64,000 nucleotides of DNA, taken from assembly GCF_012927245.1 (NCBI RefSeq), contig NZ_JABBGE010000006.1, positions 440,527-504,526 on the forward strand. Reading direction: 5' to 3'. The DNA comes from Streptomyces sp. R302 (GTDB lineage: Bacteria; Actinomycetota; Actinomycetes; Streptomycetales; Streptomycetaceae). The first letter of the stretch is position 1; each line of letters begins with the position of its first letter. The translations under genes were made by a program, and so were the position numbers. A model generated the notes under the pieces. It worked only from the letters and a program-made list of their open reading frames with translations. It did not search any database and was not told where the DNA came from. This document shows, in pieces, positions 54,601-61,049 of the stretch.

Positions 54601-55920
54601 TACACCTACGCCAACAACAGTCCCATTTCGTTCAGCGACCCCTCAGGGCTCTTCCTTGACGGCATCGGGGACGCCATCGGGGACGCCTTCACAGGTGCTT
54701 GGCATGCAACCGTCGACTATTCCTCAGAGATCCGCGAGGGATGGAACATCCTCACCGGCGACGGAGAGGAGGCGAGAGAGATCCGCGCGTCAAGAAAGCA
54801 AGCGCAGGAAAACAAGGGCAACCTCCTCAACGGGCATCAATTGCTCAGAAATATGGGCGGCCAACCTGCGCCGGACTCTTCGTTCTACAAAATTTCCTAC
54901 TGGGTCACGAAACTCTTCATGCCGATTCTCCCAGGAGCCAACGCAGCGATCAGCGCTGCCACTAAGGGTGTGGGGGCAGGAAAAGCTGTTTCGAAGGTGC
55001 TCCCGAGGGCGGCGTCAAATGCCCCTGCGGCAGGAGATGAGGTTGGCGAAGTTGCTGCACGGGTTCTTCCGGATTGCCCTCACTCTTTCCTTCCCGGTAC
55101 CGAAGTTTTGATGGCTGATGGAACTCGAAAGAGGATCGAGGATGTTGAAATTGGAGACTTCGTTCTAACCACGGACATCAAGTCTGGAAAGAACGTCCCG
55201 AGACGGGTCACCGAAACCATTCAGACGGAGACCGATAAGGAGTTCACCGAACTCACTATTGCCACCTCCGCCGACGAAGCCACGCTCACCGCCACCAGCA
55301 CACACCCCTTCTGGGTACCGGAACTCGACAGCTGGATCGAGGCCGGCGACCTCGCCAACGGCCAGTTCCTCCGCACCAGCGCCGGCACCCATGTCCAGAT
55401 CACCGCAGTCAAGCACTACACCAAGGGGCAGCGCACACATGACCTGACGATCGACGACCTCCACGCGTACTATGTGCTGGCGGGGGCCACGCCGGTCCTG
55501 GTGCACAACTGCAACACGTCGTATCAATTGTCGCTCGATACGCGAGCCGCAGTCGGTAGTGGAAATGCGCAGGCTTATCAGATCGCACACACCGGAGCGA
55601 CCGAATACCGTGCCGTCGGTGGCGGAGAGAGGGTCTGGGCCGACGGATTCGATCGAAACACTGGGGAACTTCTCGATGCCAAATTCATCGAGAAGCCTGG
55701 CCGTAGTCCGTTCATTCCGGGATCAGGTATCCCCGATTTCATTCGAAGCAAGATCACGGCCAAGATGGACGATGAGTTCAGTAGATACGCTGCCGTGATC
55801 AATGATCCCTCCAATCCCCTGACAGGACTGCGGGTGATCACCAACCATTCAGGCGCGGTGCCATACTTCCAAGGGCTGATGCAGCAGCATGGCATCCCTG
55901 GGTCTGTGGTCGTGAGATAG
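48658..55920 (+). CDS. RHS/YD-repeat polymorphic toxin with HINT domain and nuclease-like C-terminal tip
   Basis: A 2,420-residue exported protein. A signal peptide (RRARRTVVPVLGAALLIALL) precedes a Sec-exported RHS shell with many YD repeats (for example TTYGYDKRGNRDLV, YDDADRPTIVTDAQGKST) and the shell-closing core RFLSADPLIDITDPLQMNGY. After a linker comes a pretoxin HINT self-processing domain (Cys2140 in DCPHSFLPGTEVLMADGTRK to VLVHNC at 2285), then a 135-residue tip. The tip has DGFDRNTGELLDAKF, a D-(x)n-D-x-K pattern suggesting a restriction-endonuclease-fold toxin. TTG 48658 follows GGGGGGA; GTG 48637 is an alternative. Tip and linker are clearly AT-richer than the shell, as expected for swapped tips. 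Confidence 0.87.
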   Translation: MFRRISPVPRRARRTVVPVLGAALLIALLPAQSFALPPDPTTIETGRESLEATDPLGLEALPEKKPLDGETFEKDLETLKVDVPNNLEQAPAGTATPPPAETGSVTFGSATSPASFSTSTTQTATATSGDLTQVPNLPVKLGRAAGQPMPTGTWQATVVDRANEISKGVEGVTKVGALVTVQAPATGSVPISVGLDYGTFQNVYGADWASRLRLVQFPECYLTTPLEEACQAYEELETANDTTTHSITATVDTAADGTTAPASATSTTTSGTGIMQASYTAAATPVAAGDKAVIGAVDSGSGPGGSFKATPLASSGKWTAGGSSGAFTWNYPLAIPPAPAGPAPNISFSYNSQTVDGKTAVSSPQASWIGEGWDYDPGHIQRRYRTCKDDTKTLTAGTPNNTAKANKTSDLCWVSPNAVMSLGGSTTELVRDVPAGGNPETETETYRPAKDDGTRVERRTGAVNGDNNGEYWVVTTTDGTKYYFGQNQVGGGHADTNSVSTVPVFGNHPGEPCYTSTFADSRCGAGKQQAWRWGIDKVEDIHGNVMIVNWSQEANHYAVRDKRNSPEQYDRFAYPKTIEYGMRAAALTNPPAVVEFATAQRCLKTGTVCDAANFAKTDDPGAYRPWWDTPGSLNCKSTSKLCPGFPSFWTQLRLASVTTKAVRAGQSGLGKVDTYTLNQSFPEDWYDTAPSLWLNSLTRRGYAPGDTTGTLQSKDGVSFAHYTVGPRSPLYTRLKDKQLPNLVPTGPGDKRPAFTRPRIGLVATEAGADIEIQYKGGCSTEPASDLGKANGTCFPVRWSPDGEEKTPTKAWFNKYLVHSVTETDKVATLFTKPITTRYSYGGAAWAKSEDEFLRPALRTYSDWRGYRRVAVTKGSSTTGKIQRKSASVTRYFQGTGGEVKDATGTVTLLADDAPQYAGIIAEDLTFRNADDASAYLAAPEGTSFKALNRTLTFPESTQTASRAREAEDGTDLDRLRAFRTLVKRTDNIQANGSSWRGVRSQTLSRDSYGLPSMVESAVVTPNGTGETLTEVTCTNTAFVHNTDAWLIGLLKHKRTTATTCADYANADPASEIKSSTHYSFDGGNYGDAPTKGLVTGVHDLNAAGTAHAITTTNTYDPLGRIRTVTKPLTGKTETQYTPGDTGGAVTTVKTINTLGHATTTTYDPGRALALTVTDPNGRITRTQYDALGRLTGGWSPSRSTGTQAPNVKIAYQQASATPTETRPAATTVETIKDDGTYAKQVTIYDGLLRQVQTQSEAHGPGRVVSDTKYDDHGLVREQTSAYLAQGQPIPKLFKVKSPTLVPSRTLTFYDGLERPVSQETLRVTKLTYITATTYGDTSVTVNPGGSTDPMTTTYTDALGRVVKINHHTGSGKYRSTTYGYDKRGNRDLVKDPAGNAWTYAFDARGRQTVASDPDTGTTKTTYDDADRPTIVTDAQGKSTFTVYDALGRVTSVHEDSLLTDPVKKYTYDRTGLLGLPYESIRHTTTGDYVNRVTGYDTEYRPTGRQTVVPSNAMTTGLSGTYAYSYTYTPTGKPLATTLPAKGGLAAEKVITRYDEDGLPESTSGINWYTSDATYSPYGQVLRSVSSAQPYRVWTTNFIDDHSGRLTRTVTDRERAGPHRVSDTGYSYDDSGSITSVARQDAVTATSTVWDNQCFTYDVLGELVNAWTSKLTPNGSGTGCKAANGTTWGNRTDAASSTGPIADASAATSDAPAGLANTAPDATTLSTDTNSYHQAFTYDWIGNRVTATDRTPAGTTTYTSTYNTTQPHTLASVASTPAGKETSYTYNPTGTTKTRNLPGTAQDQTLQWTAEHKLASNTVGTTKTTYVYDADGNRILEHTPNTGSTLYLGETELTTDTVGLITRASRAYAQAGAPTVVRTTTNQSATGHTLNVLLTDHLGTAHTTVEAGGTQPVTRRAFKPYGEPRGPKPANWPNKRTYLGVGIDDTISGLTHIGAREYDHNTGRFLSADPLIDITDPLQMNGYTYANNSPISFSDPSGLFLDGIGDAIGDAFTGAWHATVDYSSEIREGWNILTGDGEEAREIRASRKQAQENKGNLLNGHQLLRNMGGQPAPDSSFYKISYWVTKLFMPILPGANAAISAATKGVGAGKAVSKVLPRAASNAPAAGDEVGEVAARVLPDCPHSFLPGTEVLMADGTRKRIEDVEIGDFVLTTDIKSGKNVPRRVTETIQTETDKEFTELTIATSADEATLTATSTHPFWVPELDSWIEAGDLANGQFLRTSAGTHVQITAVKHYTKGQRTHDLTIDDLHAYYVLAGATPVLVHNCNTSYQLSLDTRAAVGSGNAQAYQIAHTGATEYRAVGGGERVWADGFDRNTGELLDAKFIEKPGRSPFIPGSGIPDFIRSKITAKMDDEFSRYAAVINDPSNPLTGLRVITNHSGAVPYFQGLMQQHGIPGSVVVR

Positions 55921-55930
55921 GAGCAAGTCA

Positions 55931-56299
55931 GTGACGTACCTCGCCGTCTTTGAGAGCGATACGTGGCGTTTGGAGCGAAATGCTCTGGCCCTAGCCCTTG
56001 CCAGCGACTGGCCGCAGGCTCAGGTGAAGGTGGCTTCCCCGGGAGCTGCGGGGGCCGAGGTTCGCGATGTGGAATGGACCTACCGCTCCGAGTTGGGCGA
56101 GCTGGAGGGATACGCCCACGCGGATGGCCAGGGAATCTACTTGGAAGGGCCCATTGAAGTCGTGGCTGACTTTGTGGTCTGGTATCGCGGACTCGTGCCG
56201 GTTGAAGAGGAAATCGTCTTCTGTGATGACTCGTACAGCTTCGACGGGGTTGTTCCGTCGAACGCCTCAAGAGGAGACATTGTTGCGCTTGCGGAGTAA
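55931..56299 (+). CDS. Probable immunity protein for the RHS tip
   Basis: A 122-residue acidic cytosolic protein (EVRDVEWTYRSELGELEGYAHADG, EEIVFCDDSY) of no family I recognise. GTG 55931 lies 11 bases after the RHS stop, and the ribosome site AGGAG overlaps that stop, so it is tightly coupled. A small acidic gene directly after a swapped toxin tip is the standard place of the cognate immunity gene. Base composition is mid-low for the window, like the tip. Binding to the nuclease-like tip is inferred from position. Confidence 0.72.
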   Translation: MTYLAVFESDTWRLERNALALALASDWPQAQVKVASPGAAGAEVRDVEWTYRSELGELEGYAHADGQGIYLEGPIEVVADFVVWYRGLVPVEEEIVFCDDSYSFDGVVPSNASRGDIVALAE

Positions 56300-56331
56300 G
56301 GGGCTCTGCTTCGCGAAGTGAGGTGAAAGTC

Positions 56332-56368
56332 CGAGAGGCCCTGCTGGGAAGTCCAGCAGGGCCTCTCG
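56332..56368 (+). terminator. Strong terminator after the toxin/immunity pair
   Basis: CGAGAGGCCCTGCTGG pairs perfectly with CCAGCAGGGCCTCTCG around a 5-base loop, 32 bases past the immunity stop. It also faces the 3' end of the integrase remnant and may serve both. Confidence 0.88.
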
Positions 56369-56395
56369 GGCGTCTGACGACAACGTCAGCGGACA

Positions 56396-57345
56396 ACGGC
56401 TGCGGCGGGTGGGTCTTCCGGTTCGTCGTCGGTCCGGCTGAGAGCGTTGCCGAGGGTGTCGATCGCCTGGCATTGGAGTCGGAGTCTCACATCGGCGTAG
56501 ACGCCGGCGGTGACGCCGATGTGGGCGTGACCCAACAGCTCCTTGATCACGACGAGGTCGACGCCCTGTTCGAGGAGCAGAGTGGCGGTCGAATGGCGGA
56601 GGTCGTGGAAGCGGATGCGTCGGAGGCCGGCCCGGTTGAAGAAGCTGCGGAGCCGGCGGGTGAAGTTGGCAGGGTCGAGAGGCCGTCCGGTCGGCGTGGT
56701 GAAGACGAGCCCGCTGTCGCTCCAGTCCGTTCCTGCTGTCTCTCACCCCTTGCCCCTGCCGTCCTCTGTGCTCCTTGAGGGAGTGGAGGCATTCGGTCGG
56801 GAGCGCGATACGGCGTTCGGACACCCGGGTCTTGGTGGGGAGATGGGTGAGGCCGCCGGTGCGGGTGCGCTGGAGTGAGCGCCGGATGCTGGCCGTTCCG
56901 GCGCTGAGGTCGAGGTCGTCCCAGTGGAGGCCGAGGAGTTTGCCCTTGCGGGGTCTGGTGCGCAGGGCGAGTTCATACAGCGCGCGGAGCCGGTCGGCGC
57001 GGGCCGCGTCGAGGAACTGCCGGGCCTCGGCCGCTGTGAGCGGACGGAAGCGCCTGGGCTGGTGCGTGGTGGTCTTGACGTTGCGGGCGAATTTTCGAGG
57101 CAGCTCGTCTTCGCGGACCACGTGTTCCAGTGCCGGCTTGAGCACCGAGTGCACGAAGGTCACGGTCGATGCGGACAACTGCGTCTGGCAGCACTGACCG
57201 ACGGCGCAGCATCTCTTCCGTTCCGTATCCAGGCTCCGGGCGCGGCACTGGCAGGTGGTGCGGAGGCGGTCGAGGAAGGTGCGCACATCCTTGGCCGTAA
57301 GACGAGCGCCCTTCAGCCTTGAAGTGAGCGCCTCATGCGTCGCCC
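56396..57345 (-). pseudogene. Degenerate tyrosine-recombinase integrase
   Basis: A phage-type integrase missing its N terminus and with a frameshift. The SAM-like core-binding part (STVTFVHSVLKPALEHVVRED) and the first half of the catalytic domain (LTAAEARQFLDAARADRLRALYELALRTRPRKGKLLGLHWDDL) are in one frame. Near 56715-56745 the frame slips and the rest (SGLVFTTPTGRPLDPANFTRR, IRFHDLRHSTATLLLEQG, LLGHAHIGVTAGVYADV) continues to TGA at 56396-56398. The HxxR box and the final Tyr are preserved, so decay is recent. The upstream end fades near 57345, where the lanthipeptide region starts. No excisionase or attachment site is recognised. Confidence 0.82.
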
Positions 57346-57530
57346 GTGACCGGAGTCCGCTCCCAGGGCTGCCTGGCGCAACGTTTCGGACATGAGCAGG
57401 TCGGTGGACGGGGGGGGTATCGGAGAGGTCGGAAAGATGGGGGACGTGCCCCCATGTCCTCGGTGCGGGCGGCGGGACAGCATGGGTGCGGCAGGGCGAC
57501 CGGTCGGACCGGGACCGCGGAGGAGGAGCG

Positions 57531-60500
57531 ATGGCGGCTGGGGAGAAGCGGGGCGGCGGGGACGGCGCCGGCTTCGCGCCGGAGCGGCACGACCGGTCGG
57601 AGCGGGCCGAGGGGGGCGAGAGGGGCGCCGGGCGGCTCTCGTTCGGGGACGAGCGCTGGTGGCGGCGGGGGACGGTCGCCGTGCCGGAGGGCGGGGACGG
57701 GCGGTACGCGGAGTCGGCGGCGGCGGGGGCGCCGGACTGGGCCGAGTTCGCACTGGGGGCCGTGGGGGCGGCGCCGGAGGAGGCCGCCGTGCCGGAGGGG
57801 GAGCTGCCCGGGCTCAGCGGGTTCGAGCGGGTCGTCGGGGCGTTCGCCGAGCGGGCCGGGGAGCGGCTGGTGGCGGGCGTTCCGGAGGGCGTACGGGGGC
57901 GGGTGGACCTGGGGGCCGTCCGCGCCGATCTGGAGCGTCATCTGCGGCGGCGGCTGGCCCGGGCCGCCGCCCGGACCCTGGTGCTCGAACTCCACGAGGC
58001 GCGTCGGGCGGGGCGGCTCGACGGGGCCGATTCCCGGGCGCGGTACCGGGACTTCGTGCGGCGCGCCGGGACGCGGGAGGGGCTCACGGAGCTGCTCGCG
58101 GGGCGGCCGGTGCTCGCGCGGATCCTGTCGCGGGCCGGCATGGACGCCGCCGACGCGCTCGGGGAGATGCTGGGGCGGCTCGTGGAGGACCTGCCGGTCG
58201 TCTCCGAGCGGCTGCTCGGCGGGGATCCGGGGCGGCTCGCGGGGGTCGAGCCGGGGGCCGGGGACGGGCACGGGGGCGGCCGTTCCGTGATGCTGCTGCA
58301 GTTCGAGGGCGGGGCCCGGCTGGTGTACAAGCCTCGGCCGATCTCCGTGCACCGGCACTTCAACGAACTGGTGGCGTGGTTCAACGGGCTGCCGGACGCG
58401 GTGGAGTTGCGGACGCTGCGGCTGCTCGACCGGGGGCGGTACGGCTGGGTGGAGTTCGTCGAGGCGCGGGGGTGCGCGGAGTCGGCGGAGGTCGAGGCCT
58501 TCTACCGCCGCCAGGGGGTGCTCCTCTCGCTGCTGCACGTGCTGGACGGGACGGATCTGCACCACGAGAACCTGATCGCCGTCGGCGGGCATCCGGTCCT
58601 CGTCGACCTGGAGACGCTCTTCCATCCGCCGCTGACCGGGGCCGTCGCCGAGGATCCGGCCTCGCGGGCCCTGCAGGACTCGGTGTACCGGGTCGGGCTG
58701 CTGCCGCAGCTGCTCGTGGGGGACGACAGCGCCCTCGACGTGTCCGGGGTGGGCGGCGGGCGGCAGGCGCCCTCCCCCGTGGTCCGCGCCGACTGGGCCG
58801 ACGCGGGCACCGACACCATGCATCTGGTGCGCCGGGCCGGGACGATGGGCGAGTCCGCCAACCTTCCCAGGCTGAGGGGGGAGTTCGCCGAGCCGGGTGC
58901 CCATGTCGAGGCGATGTGCGCCGGGTTCCGCGCCGGGTACACGGCGATCAGCAGGGCCCGCGACGAACTGCTGCTGCCCGGCGGCCCGTTGGACTCCTTC
59001 GTCGACGACGAGGTACGGGTGGTGGCGCGCCCGACGTGGGTGTACACCATGCTCCTCGACGAGTCGACCCATCCTGATCTGCTGGGCGACGCGGCGGCAC
59101 GGCACCGGATCCTGGAGACGCTGCGCACCGACGAGCTCGGCGCCGCCGCCTTCCCTGGCCTGGAGGACGACGAGCTCGCCCAGCTGTGGGCGGGGGACGT
59201 GCCGCTGTTCACCGCCCGGCCCGGCGGGACCCGGCTGCACGGCAGCGGCGGGCGGCCGACGGCGGTGGCGACGGAGCGGCCCGGGCTCGCCCGGGTCCGG
59301 GAGCGGATCGCCGCGCTCGACACCGTGGACCGGCAGGACCAGGAGTGGATCGTCCGGGCCGCGATGGTGACCTCGTCCCGGGCACCCGCGCACCGCCCGC
59401 CGGGCAGCCGGCGGGCCCGTACCGCGGACTACGCCCCCGAGCCGGAACGGCTCCTGTCGGCCGCCCGGTCCATCGGCGACCAGCTGGTGTCCCAGGCCTA
59501 CCGGGGCGCCGGACGCACCAACTGGATCGGTCTGGAGCTGCTGGACGAGCGGTACTGGCGGATCGGGCCGATGGCGGCGGACCTGGCGGGCGGCTACACC
59601 GGACCGGCCCTGTTCCTCGCCCAGTTGGCCGCGCTGACCGGGGCGGGACACTACGCGGAGGCGGCCCGTACGGCCCTGGCGCCGGTCCCCGGCCTCCTGG
59701 ACGCGCTGCACGAACACCCGGACAACCTGGCCGTGGTGGGCTCGGGGGCGTTCTCCGGGCTCGGCGGCATCGCCTACGCGCTGGCCGAGACGGCCCGGCT
59801 GCTCGACGACCCCGAGGTCGGCGAGTGGGTGGCGCCCGCCCTGCGGCTCACCGGCGCGGCGGCCCTGTCGGAGCACGAGCACGGGTACGGCTCCGGTACC
59901 GCCGGCGGCCTCGTCGCCCTGCTCGCCGGCCACCGCGCGGTCGGCGGGACGGAGACCTGGCGGACCGCCCGCGCCTGCGCGGACCGGCTCGTCGAGCTCC
60001 TCGCCGCCGGGCGGCTGCGGGGGCGGCCCGACGTGGCGACGGGGCTCGCGGGGGCGGGCTGGGCGCTGCTGCGGTTCGCCGAGGCGGGCGGCGGCAACCA
60101 CGCGCGCCGGGCGGGCCTCGCCGCGCTGCGGGAGGCAGTCGGCGGCGATCCGGCCGGCCGGTCCGGCGCCTGGTGCCGGGGTCGGGCCGGGATCGCGCTG
60201 GCCGTCCTGGACGGTGCGGGCGCCCTGGACGACCCGCTCCTGGCCCGCTGGGCCCGGGAGACCGTCGACGTGGTGGCGCGGGGCGGGCCGTCCGGGGACG
60301 ACAGCCTCTGCCACGGGGAGTCGGGGCTGCTCGAACTGCTCGGCCACGGGGCGCTGCCGGAGGCTCGGCCGCACTGGGTGCGGCGGGCCGGGGCGCTGCT
60401 CGCGGCGGTCGAGGAGGCGGGGCCGGTCTGCGGCACACCGGACCGGGTGGCGCATCCCGGCCTGCTGACCGGGCTCGCGGGGGTGGGGCACGGCCTGCTC

Positions 60501-60620
60501 AGGGCCGGCTTCCCCGACCAGGTGCCACCGGCGCTCCTCCTGCGTCCGGCCGTACGGGCGTCCGCGGCGCCGGGCCCGGCGGGGGGCGGAGCCGTACCGG
60601 CCCTCCGCGGCTCCCCCTGA
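57531..60620 (+). CDS. lanM: Class II lanthipeptide synthetase LanM
   Basis: A 1,029-residue bifunctional enzyme that phosphorylates and dehydrates Ser/Thr in its precursor and then forms lanthionine rings. The N-terminal dehydratase has the LanM kinase-like motifs: VYKPRPISVHRHFNELV (Lys267), DGTDLHHENLIA (residues 340-351) and HPVLVDLETLF (Asp359). The C-terminal LanC cyclase has zinc ligands Cys882 (AWCRGRAGI) and Cys927-His928 (SLCHGESG). GGAGGAGGAGCG immediately precedes ATG 57531. A low-complexity acidic/Gly-rich first 60 residues precede the domain. The precursor gene lies 116 bases downstream on the same strand; no LanT transporter or protease is seen. Confidence 0.94.
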   Translation: MAAGEKRGGGDGAGFAPERHDRSERAEGGERGAGRLSFGDERWWRRGTVAVPEGGDGRYAESAAAGAPDWAEFALGAVGAAPEEAAVPEGELPGLSGFERVVGAFAERAGERLVAGVPEGVRGRVDLGAVRADLERHLRRRLARAAARTLVLELHEARRAGRLDGADSRARYRDFVRRAGTREGLTELLAGRPVLARILSRAGMDAADALGEMLGRLVEDLPVVSERLLGGDPGRLAGVEPGAGDGHGGGRSVMLLQFEGGARLVYKPRPISVHRHFNELVAWFNGLPDAVELRTLRLLDRGRYGWVEFVEARGCAESAEVEAFYRRQGVLLSLLHVLDGTDLHHENLIAVGGHPVLVDLETLFHPPLTGAVAEDPASRALQDSVYRVGLLPQLLVGDDSALDVSGVGGGRQAPSPVVRADWADAGTDTMHLVRRAGTMGESANLPRLRGEFAEPGAHVEAMCAGFRAGYTAISRARDELLLPGGPLDSFVDDEVRVVARPTWVYTMLLDESTHPDLLGDAAARHRILETLRTDELGAAAFPGLEDDELAQLWAGDVPLFTARPGGTRLHGSGGRPTAVATERPGLARVRERIAALDTVDRQDQEWIVRAAMVTSSRAPAHRPPGSRRARTADYAPEPERLLSAARSIGDQLVSQAYRGAGRTNWIGLELLDERYWRIGPMAADLAGGYTGPALFLAQLAALTGAGHYAEAARTALAPVPGLLDALHEHPDNLAVVGSGAFSGLGGIAYALAETARLLDDPEVGEWVAPALRLTGAAALSEHEHGYGSGTAGGLVALLAGHRAVGGTETWRTARACADRLVELLAAGRLRGRPDVATGLAGAGWALLRFAEAGGGNHARRAGLAALREAVGGDPAGRSGAWCRGRAGIALAVLDGAGALDDPLLARWARETVDVVARGGPSGDDSLCHGESGLLELLGHGALPEARPHWVRRAGALLAAVEEAGPVCGTPDRVAHPGLLTGLAGVGHGLLRAGFPDQVPPALLLRPAVRASAAPGPAGGGAVPALRGSP

Positions 60621-60736
60621 GCGCGCGGGGAAGCACAGGGGGGAAGCACAAGGGGGAAATGCGGGGGAAGGCGCACGACCACGGCGACATCCAACGGTGC
60701 AGCATCACACCAACCACGAAGGACGAGGCGGGAATC

Positions 60737-60937
60737 ATGCAGATCAGCCACTCGGTGACGCACGTCGACGGCGCGCAGGAGAACACGGTCCAGGGGCACC
60801 CCGCGGGCGAGGTCACGATCGGCGTCGGCGGGCGGCTCGGCATGCGCAGCCGGCTCCTGCGGGCCTCGGCCGCCGACCAGGCGGGCTACTCCGCGGACAT
60901 GCCGTTCACCACCTTCACCATCACCTGTGCGGACTGA
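60737..60937 (+). CDS. lanA: Candidate lanthipeptide precursor LanA with a single cysteine
   Basis: A 66-residue peptide. The leader starts QISHSVTHVDGAQENTVQGH and contains a GVGG stretch (residues 29-32); the C terminus is MPFTTFTITCAD, with four Thr and one Cys. Only one Cys means at most one (methyl)lanthionine ring, so remaining Thr would end as dehydrobutyrines. The cleavage site is not evident: the double Gly at 31-32 would leave a long core. An in-frame ATG at 60659 would add 26 residues, but its ribosome site is too close. Adjacency to LanM makes the assignment strong; a hairpin follows the gene. Confidence 0.82.
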   Translation: MQISHSVTHVDGAQENTVQGHPAGEVTIGVGGRLGMRSRLLRASAADQAGYSADMPFTTFTITCAD

Positions 60938-60986
60938 CGCACGACGGGCTGAGCACACGTCACCAGGCGCTGTCCGCAAGGACATC

Positions 60987-61014
60987 GAGGGCCCGGGGAA
61001 CCTCCCGGGCCCTC
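60987..61014 (+). terminator. Hairpin after lanA
   Basis: GAGGGCCCGGG and CCCGGGCCCTC, a perfect 11-bp stem with a 6-base loop, 49 bases after the LanA stop. It ends the lanM-lanA unit. Confidence 0.8.
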
Positions 61015-61049
61015 TGCCGCGCATGGAGAAGATCAAGTAGTTTGTGCGC

